Both the position numbers and the translations under genes were made by a program. Positions 1 through 6,955 of a DNA stretch of 21,210 nt are shown one piece after another (positions within the stretch are counted from its first letter, which is position 1; each line of letters opens with the position of its first letter). The DNA is taken from assembly GCA_030530185.1 (NCBI GenBank), contig JAUMVL010000005.1:1-21210 (forward strand), in the 5' to 3' direction. The DNA is from Clostridia bacterium (lineage in GTDB: Bacteria; Bacillota; Clostridia; Christensenellales; CAG-138). The notes below the pieces were generated by a model. It had not been told where the DNA came from. It saw only the letters and a program-made list of their open reading frames with translations, and ran no database searches.

Positions 1-928
1 ACACGCCGTCCGCAGTCACGTCTTCTTCGTTTTGGTTGATGTAACCGTCAATCACGTTGTCACGATCGGGACGGCCGATGTCCTTACGGAACGGAAGCGA
101 AAGCACCTTGTCCGCCTGACGGAGGAACCACGTGTCCGCCTTGGAACCTGCAAGCCGCGTGCAGTGGATGCGCGACTGCTGTCCCGCGCCAACGCCGATC
201 GCCTGTCCGTCGACGGCAAAGCAGACCGAATTGGACTGCGTGTATTTGAGCGTGATCAAAGCAACGATCAGATCGCGAACGGCATTTTCGGGAAGCTCTT
301 TATTCGCGGTCACAACGTTGCCGAGCAGTTCCCGGTTGATCTTGAAATTGTTCCGTCCCTGCTCGAACGTGATGCCGAACACCTGCTTGTGCTCAACGGG
401 ATCGGGCACGTAATTCGGATCGATCTTTACGATGTTGTAACTGCCCTTGCGCTTGGTCTTTAAGATTTCGAGCGCTTCCGGTTCATAGCCCGGGGCAATC
501 ACGCCGTCGGAGACCTCGCGCTTGATCATCCTTGCCGTCGTCACATCGCAGACGTCCGACAGGGCGACCCAATCGCCGAATGAGCACATGCGGTCCGTAC
601 CGCGGGCACGCGCATACGCACAGGCAAGCGGAGAATCGTCGAGTCCTTCGATGTCGTCGACAAAGCACGCCTTTTTCAGCTTGTCGGACAGCGGCAGACC
701 CACGGCGGCGCTCGTCGGGGAAACGTGCTTGAACGATGTCACGGCGGGTATACCGAGCGCCTCCTTGAGCTCCTTCACAAGTTGCCAGGAGTTGAATGCG
801 TCGAGGAAATTGATATAGCCGGGGCGGCCGGAAAGGATCTCGATCGGCAGATCGCTGCCGTCGTGCATGAAGATCTTCGCAGGTTTCTGGTTCGGGTTGC
901 AGCCGTATTTCAGTTCAAACTCTTTCAT
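1..928 (-). CDS. purH: AICAR formyltransferase (PurH, transformylase domain only), partial
   Basis: This gene catalyses formyl transfer from 10-formyl-THF to AICAR, giving FAICAR, the penultimate step of IMP synthesis in the cytosol. The first 309 codons are present and the 3' end is beyond base 1. The protein begins MKEFELKYGCNPNQKPAKIF, so it lacks the N-terminal MGS-fold cyclohydrolase half of ordinary bifunctional PurH. The transformylase signature SFKHVSPTSAAVG (about residues 65-77) supplies the conserved Lys-His pair. The family of stand-alone transformylases is about 390 residues long, so roughly 80 residues should be missing. The ATG is preceded by AAGGAGCG, and the gene lies 10 bases after the stop of the IMP cyclohydrolase gene, which provides the missing activity. 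It is the last visible gene of the purE operon; purD or other pur genes may follow outside the window. Confidence 0.93.
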   Translation of the reverse strand, partial: MKEFELKYGCNPNQKPAKIFMHDGSDLPIEILSGRPGYINFLDAFNSWQLVKELKEALGIPAVTSFKHVSPTSAAVGLPLSDKLKKACFVDDIEGLDDSPLACAYARARGTDRMCSFGDWVALSDVCDVTTARMIKREVSDGVIAPGYEPEALEILKTKRKGSYNIVKIDPNYVPDPVEHKQVFGITFEQGRNNFKINRELLGNVVTANKELPENAVRDLIVALITLKYTQSNSVCFAVDGQAIGVGAGQQSRIHCTRLAGSKADTWFLRQADKVLSLPFRKDIGRPDRDNVIDGYINQNEEDVTADGV

Positions 929-938
929 GATGCGCTCC

Positions 939-1658
939 TTATCGATTTTTGTTGATCAACGCTTCGCTGACCGAACCGGATTTCAGATCGGTATAGCGGA
1001 CATACAGGGAAATCTTGTTGTTCTCGTCCAACGCATTCCAAAGCTGTTCACTGAACGCGTCGATGTCGTCGAGCATCGCGACGCGCTCCGGTTCTCCCTG
1101 AAACGTCGGAATCGGGTTCCCGTCGGTCACATAGGTATGCAGAAAATGCCCGAGACCCGCTTTCGACGGATACGAGAACGTGTAGCGCGCGCAGTCGGAA
1201 CCGACTTCGTCAATGCTCTTCAAAATGCTCATTTCATAGGTGAAATCATCGTTTGCAAACGTCAGCATCCCGGAAATGCGCGGCGTAAAGTTCGGGCCGT
1301 CCGGCTCAAAGCAGCGCGAAGTCAGCGCTTCGGAAAACGTTTTTCCATAGGCAAGGCCGTCGTAAATCGTATCGGTCTGGTCTCCGTTGGTGACAATCAG
1401 CCGATTGTCCAGCTGCCGCACCGCAGCGTAAATGATCAAGGAGGGATCCTGTACCTTGCTGCGGTCGAACGGTTCGGTAAACACTTCTCCGTCCGTCTCG
1501 GTAAAGATGCGGTTGCGCGAATTCTCGCTTCTTCCCATGATGAAGTATGCCGTCACGGCCTGCGTACCGTCCGGCGTTTTGCCGATGACGATACCCCGTC
1601 CCACGTACGGATTGCCGGTGATCAGTTTGGCAATGTCGTTGATTTTGTAAATATCCAT
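939..1658 (-). CDS. purO: IMP cyclohydrolase, PurO family
   Basis: This 239-residue protein probably closes the ring of FAICAR to make IMP. It matches the PurO family (Pfam IMP_cyclohyd), first known from archaea, not the MGS-type domain of bacterial PurH. Visible signatures are YVGRGIVIG (residues 18-26) and the arginine-rich GRSENSRNRIF (42-52) near the N-terminus. The start is set at the ATG of MDIYKIN because AAAGGGGA lies just upstream; a longer TTG start at 1676 is in frame but has no such site. The gene sits 22 bases after purN and 10 bases before the transformylase-only purH, which is the arrangement expected if the two enzymes replace bifunctional PurH. The symbol purO is used by homology to the archaeal enzyme. 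Confidence 0.88.
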   Translation of the reverse strand: MDIYKINDIAKLITGNPYVGRGIVIGKTPDGTQAVTAYFIMGRSENSRNRIFTETDGEVFTEPFDRSKVQDPSLIIYAAVRQLDNRLIVTNGDQTDTIYDGLAYGKTFSEALTSRCFEPDGPNFTPRISGMLTFANDDFTYEMSILKSIDEVGSDCARYTFSYPSKAGLGHFLHTYVTDGNPIPTFQGEPERVAMLDDIDAFSEQLWNALDENNKISLYVRYTDLKSGSVSEALINKNR

Positions 1659-1680
1659 GTCGATTCCCCTTTCCAAGCCG

Positions 1681-2292
1681 TTAATTTCTTCCGTTTACGA
1701 TCTCCTTGGAGACCAGTTCCACCGCCTTCGGCAGCAGTTTCCATTCCGCCTGCTGCATCACGCGAAGCTGTAACCGCTCGGGCGTGTCGCCCGGCTGTAC
1801 CCGCACGGCCTTTTGCAGCAGAATCTCGCCGCCGTCGGGAATTTCATTGACAAAGTGCACCGTTGCGCCCGTAACCTTCACGCCCTTTTTTAGCGCTGCC
1901 TCGTGCACCTTTAATCCGTAATAGCCTGCGCCGCAAAAAGACGGGATCAGCGACGGATGAATGTTCAAAATCCTGCGCGGCCATCGGCTCGTAAAAGTTT
2001 CGCTGAGAATTGAGAGAAAGCCCGCAAGCACAATCAGTTCGACGCCGTAATCCGTCAGCGTTTTCGTCAGCGCCGTTTCAAACGCCTCCTGCGAGCCAAG
2101 CTGTTTTTTGGTCAGCGTGACGCCCGCAACGTTCGCTTTTTTGGCTCGCTCGAGCGCATAGGCATCCTCCTTGTTGGAAACGACGAGTACAACCTCGCCG
2201 TGCGGGATCTTTCCCGCTGCGGAGGCATCTAAAATCGCCTGCAGATTGGTGCCGCCGCCCGAGACAAGCACTGCAATCCTTGCCTTACGCAT
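1681..2292 (-). CDS. purN: Phosphoribosylglycinamide formyltransferase
   Basis: PurN transfers a formyl group from 10-formyl-THF to GAR, the third step of purine synthesis. The 203-residue product has the N-terminal LVSGGGTNLQAIL (residues 9-21) phosphate-binding region. It has the NIHPSLIPSF loop (110-119) with Asn110 and His112, and IPDGGEILLQ (151-160) with Asp153, matching the Asn-His-Asp catalytic set of the family. Length is normal. The ATG overlaps the 3' end of the upstream FNT gene by 8 bases and is preceded by GAAAGGGG. It is the second formyl-THF user in this operon besides PurH. Confidence 0.96.
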   Translation of the reverse strand: MRKARIAVLVSGGGTNLQAILDASAAGKIPHGEVVLVVSNKEDAYALERAKKANVAGVTLTKKQLGSQEAFETALTKTLTDYGVELIVLAGFLSILSETFTSRWPRRILNIHPSLIPSFCGAGYYGLKVHEAALKKGVKVTGATVHFVNEIPDGGEILLQKAVRVQPGDTPERLQLRVMQQAEWKLLPKAVELVSKEIVNGRN

Positions 2293-2902
2293 GCGTTGTT
2301 TCCCCTTTCTTCCACAGCCCGTTCAAAAGCGGCAGCAGCATTCCGCCGATCGCGTTGCCGATGATCACCAGCCACAAGAAACCGAACGCCGGAAGACTCA
2401 CGATGCCGGATGCTGCAAAGTAAAAGATATCGGCAATCGAATGCTCGAATCCGCTTAAAATGAACACCGGGATGCAGAACAGGATGCCGAGCGGGGTTTT
2501 GTTGTCGCGATACGTGCTGACGGCCAGATACATCAAAACGCCGCAGAAGCAGCCGCGCACCAGCGTCGCCCACCACACCTGATTGAGCTTTGCAAGGCAG
2601 ATCGTTTCGGCAGCCGCGCCGAGATTCGGAAGCGCCGCCCGGATCAGGTATCCGCCCGCAACCGTACCGATCGCATTGCCCAAAAGGGCAAGCAGCAGCA
2701 CGGAAACGGACTCTTGATCATGCGCCTCGGGCACATAGCCGACCTTGCCGGTGAAAAGCGCATAGCCTTTCAGGCAGATGCAAAGCAGCGCCACCGAAAA
2801 CAGCACTGCACCGACGATCCGGTTTTCGCAGGCAAGGAACACCGAGCCGCCGAGGCAGATACAGACGCCCGCCGCAATGCCGGAACAGAGTTTTTTCAAC
2901 AT
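2285..2902 (-). CDS. Formate/nitrite transporter (FNT) family channel
   Basis: A hydrophobic 205-residue membrane protein of the FNT pentameric channel family (FocA/NirC relatives). Visible family marks are KGYALFTG (45-52, the region of the omega loop), GNAIG twice (75-79 and 182-186), and GFEHSIADIF (151-160) with His154 in the place of the central pore histidine. It is shorter than FocA (about 280) because the N-terminal helix and the tail are cut back, but the six helices seem to be there. Its ATG overlaps the purM stop (shared ATGTTGA), and it overlaps purN by 8 bases, so it is translated as part of the purine operon. I infer that formate is the substrate, feeding 10-formyl-THF for PurN and PurH. 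The substrate cannot be read from the sequence; nitrite or hydrosulfide are alternatives. Confidence 0.85.
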   Translation of the reverse strand: MLKKLCSGIAAGVCICLGGSVFLACENRIVGAVLFSVALLCICLKGYALFTGKVGYVPEAHDQESVSVLLLALLGNAIGTVAGGYLIRAALPNLGAAAETICLAKLNQVWWATLVRGCFCGVLMYLAVSTYRDNKTPLGILFCIPVFILSGFEHSIADIFYFAASGIVSLPAFGFLWLVIIGNAIGGMLLPLLNGLWKKGETTHA

Positions 2903-3939
2903 AGACGGATCTTCTCCTCACCTCGGACGATCTCACCGATCACATAAGCGTCCTCTCCATTTTCGTGCAGAATGCCGATTGCTTTGGGCACATCCGCCTT
3001 GGCGACGACGATGCTCATCCCGACGCCCATATTGAACGTGTTGAACATATCGCGCTCGGAAACGTTGCCCCGCTTTGCAATCAAATCAAAAATCGGCAGA
3101 ATGCGAACCGCTTTGCGGTCAATCCTTGCGCAGAGCCCTTCGGGGATGCTGCGAGGAATGTTTTCGTAAAAGCCTCCGCCGGTGATGTGCGAAATGCCCT
3201 TGACCTGCACCTCTTTCAGAAGTGTCAGAACCGGCTTTACATAAATCTTTGTCGGTGTCAGCAGCGTTTCGCCGACCGAGCGGAAACCAAGTTCCGGCAC
3301 CGGTTCGGTTAAATCCGCATGCTCGACGTCAAATACCTTTCGGACAAGCGAAAAGCCGTTGGAATGAACGCCGCTCGACGGAAGCGCAAGCACAGCGTCG
3401 CCCGGCTGCATCGTCCGGTTGTTGATGATCGCGTCCTGATCGACAATACCGGTGCAGTAGCCCGCAAGGTCGTATTCATCTTCGGGATAGAAGCCCGGCA
3501 TCTCGGCGGTCTCGCCGCCGATCAGCGCCGCGCCGGACTGCACGCAGCCGTCGCACACGCCCTTGACGATATCCGCAATGCGTTCGGGAACGTTCTTTCC
3601 GCAAGCGATGTAATCCAGAAAGAACAGCGGCTTTGCGCCGCAGCAGATGATGTCGTTGACGCACATAGCCACGCAGTCGATGCCGACAGTGTCATGCTTG
3701 TTCAGCAAAAACGCCAGCTTCAGTTTCGTTCCGACACCGTCCGTACCGGAAACCAGCACCGGCGTTCGGATCCCGGAAAGATCCGGGCGGAACAAACCGC
3801 CAAATCCCCCGATATCGGAGAACACGCCAGGCGTTTCCGTCCGTTTGATATGCGTTTTCATAAGCTCGACGGCCTTGTAACCCGCCGTAATATCGACGCC
3901 CGCCGCAGCATAAGCATCGGATTTGGATTGCAGATTCAT
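2896..3939 (-). CDS. purM: Phosphoribosylformylglycinamidine cyclo-ligase (AIR synthetase)
   Basis: PurM makes AIR from FGAM with ATP. The 347-residue length is typical. Signatures in order are SGTDGVGTKLKLAF near the N-terminus, CVNDIICCGAKPLFFLDYIA, GGETAEMPGFY, LALPSSGVHSNGFSLVRK and HITGGGFYENIPR, all hallmarks of the PurM/ThiL ATP-binding fold. The start is the ATG of MNLQSKSD, preceded by a strong GGAAAGGAG that itself contains the end of purF; only two bases separate the purF TAA from this ATG. A longer non-ATG start at 3981 would overlap purF and is not needed. Confidence 0.96.
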   Translation of the reverse strand: MNLQSKSDAYAAAGVDITAGYKAVELMKTHIKRTETPGVFSDIGGFGGLFRPDLSGIRTPVLVSGTDGVGTKLKLAFLLNKHDTVGIDCVAMCVNDIICCGAKPLFFLDYIACGKNVPERIADIVKGVCDGCVQSGAALIGGETAEMPGFYPEDEYDLAGYCTGIVDQDAIINNRTMQPGDAVLALPSSGVHSNGFSLVRKVFDVEHADLTEPVPELGFRSVGETLLTPTKIYVKPVLTLLKEVQVKGISHITGGGFYENIPRSIPEGLCARIDRKAVRILPIFDLIAKRGNVSERDMFNTFNMGVGMSIVVAKADVPKAIGILHENGEDAYVIGEIVRGEEKIRLC

Positions 3940-3941
3940 CG

Positions 3942-5366
3942 TTACTCCTTTCCGTTCCAGCAATAGGTGCAAAGATCGCACGGATTCAGGCCGATCGCCC
4001 GGATAACACCCTCCAGCGATTGAAATTCGAGCGAATCGAAATGGAATTTGTCTGAAATCGCCCGGCGAAGATTTTTACCGCGCTCGGTCGTGCCGTCGCT
4101 GTATTCATCCAGATGGGAAAAGCCTGCTTCTCCTTCGAGCTCTAAAATCACGCGCCGCGCGATCAGCTCCATATCGGACGTCTCGCGCGAGAAGTTCAGA
4201 TATTTACATGCAAACAGGATCGGCGGGCAAGCCGACCGCATGTGCACGGACTTCGCGCCGTTTTCATACAGGAACTCAACCGTCTCCCGAAGCTGCGTGC
4301 CCCGAACGATCGAATCGTCCACGAACAGCAGTTCCTTGCCGTCGATCAATTCGTGCACGGGAATCTGCTTCATCTTGGCGACCTTGTTGCGATCGCGCTG
4401 ATTCGGCGGCATAAAGCTGCGTGCCCAGGTCGGCGTGTACTTGATGAACGCACGTGCAAACGGAATACCGCTTTCGTTCGCGTAGCCGATTGCGTGCGGC
4501 GTTCCGGAATCCGGCACGCCGCCGACATAGTCGATCGATGCCGTAAACCCGTTTTCGCGATCCTGCCGTGCCATGGATTCGCCGTTGCGATAGCGCATTG
4601 CTTCGACATTGACGCCCTCATAGGTGGACGTCGGATAGCCGTAATAACTCCACAGGAACGAACAAATGCGCTTTTTCGTACCCGGTGCGGCAAGCTGGGT
4701 CAGTGTCGTCGGGGTCAGCTGCACGATCTCCCCCGGGCCGAGTTCCCGCTCATCTTCAAAGCCGAGCTTTTGATAGGCAAACGATTCAAACGACACCGCA
4801 TAACCCTCGGCGCACTTGCCGATCTGCACCGGGAGCCTTCCCAAGCGATCCCGCGCGGCAATCAGCGATCCGTCATCTTTTAGAATCAGAATCGAAGCGG
4901 TGCCCTCGATCATCTCCTGTGCATAGCGGATGCCTTCGGCAAAGTCGGATTTCTGGTTGATCAGCGCCGCAATCAGCTGCGTACCGTTGACCTTGCCGCC
5001 CGTCATCGCGTCAAAAAAGCCGCCCTCCCGCGAAAGACAGCGGTCGATCAGCACTTCGGCGTTGTTGATGACGCCGATCGAAGAAATCGCATAGACGCCG
5101 AGCCCGGAACGCACCAGCAGCGGCTGCGGATCGGTATCGCTGATGCAGCCGATCGCGCTGGTGCCGCGCATTTCGGAGAAGATATGCTCAAAGCGCGTCC
5201 GGAACGGCGCGTTTTCAATGTTATGAATCTTGCGCTGCAATCCGATCACAGGATCGTAGGCCGCAAGACCTCCGCGGCGTGTACCCAGGTGAGAATGGTA
5301 ATCCGTCCCGAAGAACACGTCCGCGAGGCAATCTACGGTTGCAGTGATGCCGAAAAATCCGCCCAT
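3942..5366 (-). CDS. purF: Amidophosphoribosyltransferase-like PurF lacking the catalytic cysteine
   Basis: PurF commits PRPP to purine synthesis by making phosphoribosylamine. The 474-residue protein has a normal two-domain layout, but begins MGGFFGITATVDC where active PurFs have Cys-Gly-Ile-Val-Gly, so the glutaminase nucleophile is Gly. Other glutamine-site motifs are also changed: the usual GHVRYST is GCISDT (73-78) and the HNGN motif is INNA (100-103). The transferase half keeps the PRPP loop FVDDSIVRGTQ (348-358). Cys235, Cys387, Cys466 and Cys469 match the four Fe-S ligands of the Bacillus enzyme by context. The in-frame purC stop lies 6 bases upstream, so no longer start can supply a cysteine. 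It probably uses ammonia or an unknown donor protein. I recall similar Cys-less PurF paralogues in other gut anaerobes, from memory only. Confidence 0.88.
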   Translation of the reverse strand: MGGFFGITATVDCLADVFFGTDYHSHLGTRRGGLAAYDPVIGLQRKIHNIENAPFRTRFEHIFSEMRGTSAIGCISDTDPQPLLVRSGLGVYAISSIGVINNAEVLIDRCLSREGGFFDAMTGGKVNGTQLIAALINQKSDFAEGIRYAQEMIEGTASILILKDDGSLIAARDRLGRLPVQIGKCAEGYAVSFESFAYQKLGFEDERELGPGEIVQLTPTTLTQLAAPGTKKRICSFLWSYYGYPTSTYEGVNVEAMRYRNGESMARQDRENGFTASIDYVGGVPDSGTPHAIGYANESGIPFARAFIKYTPTWARSFMPPNQRDRNKVAKMKQIPVHELIDGKELLFVDDSIVRGTQLRETVEFLYENGAKSVHMRSACPPILFACKYLNFSRETSDMELIARRVILELEGEAGFSHLDEYSDGTTERGKNLRRAISDKFHFDSLEFQSLEGVIRAIGLNPCDLCTYCWNGKE

Positions 5367-5372
5367 ACTGCC

Positions 5373-6065
5373 TTACGCCTTTGCGAAGAACAGCTTGGAA
5401 AGCGTCATCGGATCGATGTATTCGCCGTCCTTGTAAACGCGCATGTTGCCGGAAGCGATCTCGTCGATCAGCATGACGGAACCGTCCGGCGCATAACCGA
5501 ACTCAAACTTGATGTCGTACAGCACAAGGCCCTTTTCAAGCATATCGTCCGCAACGATCTTGGTGATCTTCTGCGTCATTTCCTTGATCGCATCGTACTG
5601 CTCGCCGCTCATGACGCCGAGATCGATCAAGCCGTCGCGCGTGACAAGCGGATCGCCCTTTGCATCGTTTTTAAAGGTCGTTTCGACGTATGCGGGAAGG
5701 TCTTGTCCCAGCTCGCAATAGTCGCTGTAGCGGCGATAAAAGCTGCCGACCGCCTTATAACGACAGATGACCTCGAGACCCTTGCCGAACACCTTTGCAG
5801 GCAGAACCTCCATCGTGGTATCGGCAAGATTTGCGGACACATAGTGCGTCTTAATGCCCGCTGCATTGATCTTTTCAAAATAATACATCGACATGCGCAG
5901 GTTTACATCGCCGACACCCTCGATCGTCAGTCCCACGGAATTCTCGCCGGGATCGAACACACCGTCTTTGCCGGTGCAGTCGTCCTTAAACTTCAATAGG
6001 TAGTTGCCGTTATCGAGTGCGTAAACGTTCTTGGTCTTTCCGGTGTAAACAAGTTTCTGTTCCAT
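5373..6065 (-). CDS. purC: SAICAR synthetase
   Basis: PurC joins aspartate to CAIR using ATP. The 230-residue length is that of the short bacterial form. It opens with LVYTGKTKNVYAL (residues 4-16), the phosphate-binding motif of the family, followed by LLKFKDDCTGKDG. It also has YRRYSDYCELGQDLP in the middle and DIKFEFGYAPDGSVMLIDEI near the C-terminus, the usual substrate and metal-binding segments. The ATG of MEQKLVY follows AAGGAGAA; longer frames upstream would run into purE. The gene is 31 bases after purE and 6 bases before purF. Confidence 0.96.
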   Translation of the reverse strand: MEQKLVYTGKTKNVYALDNGNYLLKFKDDCTGKDGVFDPGENSVGLTIEGVGDVNLRMSMYYFEKINAAGIKTHYVSANLADTTMEVLPAKVFGKGLEVICRYKAVGSFYRRYSDYCELGQDLPAYVETTFKNDAKGDPLVTRDGLIDLGVMSGEQYDAIKEMTQKITKIVADDMLEKGLVLYDIKFEFGYAPDGSVMLIDEIASGNMRVYKDGEYIDPMTLSKLFFAKA

Positions 6066-6096
6066 GTTGATTCTCCTTATTATGAATTTTGTATCA

Positions 6097-6585
6097 TCAC
6101 AGCTTGGATGCAATCTCGGCATCCTTTTTCAAAACCGCCTCGGATGCGGTACGGCGCTTCTCATCCAGCTTTCGCGCAAGCTCAGCATCGGTTACCGCCA
6201 AAATCTCGGCACAAAGTAAAGCGGCATTGACACCTCCGTTGATTGCAACCGTTGCCACGGGAATTCCGCTTGGCATCTGTACGGTTGACAGAAGAGCATC
6301 AATGCCGTCTAAGGTATTCGATTTACAGGGGATGCCGATAACCGGCAGGGTGGTATTGGCTGCAAGTGCGCCGGCAAGATGCGCCGCCATGCCTGCGGCT
6401 GCAAGAATTGCGCCGAATCCGTTTTCCCGCGCATGCAGGGCAAAGTCCCTTGCGGCTTCGGGCGTTCGGTGCGCCGAATAAATGTGTACTTCGTAGGGAA
6501 TTTCGAGGTCCTTTAACTGGTCTACAGCCTTCTGGATGACGGGCAGATCGCTGTCGCTGCCCATGACGATACCGACTTTCTTCAT
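6097..6585 (-). CDS. purE: N5-carboxyaminoimidazole ribonucleotide mutase (class I PurE)
   Basis: PurE shifts the carboxyl group of N5-CAIR to give CAIR. The 162-residue product has VGIVMGSDSDLPV (4-16), YSAHRTPE with His39, AAAGMAAHLAG (62-72) and IPCKSNTLDGIDALLSTVQM (85-104). These fit class I, which works with PurK; PurK is not in the window. The ATG follows GGGGGAGGGA, about 20 bases after the U-run of the riboswitch terminator, so the in-frame extension to 6711 would run through the riboswitch and is rejected. It is the first gene of the minus-strand purine operon. Confidence 0.96.
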   Translation of the reverse strand: MKKVGIVMGSDSDLPVIQKAVDQLKDLEIPYEVHIYSAHRTPEAARDFALHARENGFGAILAAAGMAAHLAGALAANTTLPVIGIPCKSNTLDGIDALLSTVQMPSGIPVATVAINGGVNAALLCAEILAVTDAELARKLDEKRRTASEAVLKKDAEIASKL

Positions 6586-6602
6586 TCTTTGTCCCTCCCC
6601 CG

Positions 6603-6643
6603 AAAAAAGTAAACGGGCACACTTGCATCGTTCAAGTGTGCCC
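6603..6643 (-). terminator. Intrinsic terminator of the ZTP riboswitch
   Basis: Read on the minus strand, GGGCACACTTG pairs perfectly with CAAGTGTGCCC (11 bp, 7-base loop, 6615-6643) and is followed by GTTTAC and six T residues (6603-6608). Its 5' arm starts with the GGGC of the aptamer's conserved CTGGGC, so the aptamer and terminator compete. Ligand binding should open the terminator and let transcription into purE. Confidence 0.9.
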
Positions 6644-6716
6644 AGACGGTCGGCAAAATGTGAATGTTCTTTGTTCCTCTGCGGTACTCCGCATTCTCCC
6701 GTCAGTCGCAAAGAGC
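6638..6716 (-). ncRNA. ZTP/ZMP riboswitch (pfl motif) aptamer
   Basis: On the minus strand the purE leader holds the two conserved blocks of the pfl RNA in order. The first is GCGACTGACGGG (6709-6698). A hairpin TGCGG-AGTA-CCGCA (6693-6680) follows, then GAGGAAC. After a linker comes GCCGACCGTCTGGGCA (6654-6639). CTTTG (6714-6710) and CAAAG (6673-6669) close the first stem. GACGG (6703-6699) can pair with CCGTC (6649-6645) as the known pseudoknot. The family binds ZMP/ZTP, made from AICAR when 10-formyl-THF runs short, and usually acts as an ON switch. The operon downstream encodes the AICAR-consuming enzyme and a likely formate channel, which fits. The call is by eye, not by a covariance model. 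Confidence 0.87.
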
Positions 6717-6738
6717 AGTATTGAAAAATACAGTTTCT

Positions 6739-6767
6739 TTATAACATACGCGCTTATAACGTGTCAA
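6739..6767 (-). promoter_or_regulatory. Sigma-A promoter of the purE operon
   Basis: On the minus strand the -35 box TTGACA (6767-6762) is a perfect match. The -10 box TTATAA (6744-6739) follows after 17 bases and is preceded by TG. Transcription should start near 6732, about 16 bases before the riboswitch aptamer. Confidence 0.8.
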
Positions 6768-6793
6768 GGAAAGGCCTTGTAAAATGTAGCATG

Positions 6794-6955
6794 CTATGCG
6801 GACAGACGCATCAGAAGCGCATGCAGCGCGATCACGCAGCCGATCAAAAACAGGGTCCAAAGCGCTGTTCCGATGTTCCGCTTTCGAATCGTGTGTACCG
6901 CATACGCTGCACCGTACAACACCGCCGCGGCATTGCCGAAAAGCAGTCCGATCAT
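6794..6955 (-). CDS. Small two-helix membrane protein, candidate germinant-receptor D subunit
   Basis: This 53-residue ORF begins MIGLLFGNAAAVLYGAAYAV and continues with a basic turn HTIRKRN (21-27), then a second hydrophobic stretch ending in LLMRLSA. It has two predicted membrane helices (about 3-20 and 30-49) joined by a positively charged loop. Its ATG overlaps the stop of the GerC-like gene (ATGA) and is preceded by GGGAGG at good spacing inside that gene, so translation is probably coupled. Ger operons of Bacillus species often carry a small two-helix 'D' gene that modulates germination; size, topology and position agree. No sequence motif proves the family, so the function is inferred from context. 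Confidence 0.7.
   Translation of the reverse strand: MIGLLFGNAAAVLYGAAYAVHTIRKRNIGTALWTLFLIGCVIALHALLMRLSA

Noticed and set aside
867..1850. A 327-codon plus-strand frame opposite the purO-like gene
   Set aside because: Antisense shadow of a gene with recognisable PurO motifs and good ribosome site.
6615..6716. Guanine/adenine-type purine riboswitch upstream of purE
   Set aside because: The conserved three-way-junction sequences of that class are absent, while both conserved pfl/ZTP blocks are present.
6762..6780. Inverted repeat CAAGG/CCTTG after the small ger ORF as a terminator
   Set aside because: Only five base pairs, no T-run on the minus strand, and it overlaps the purE -35 box.
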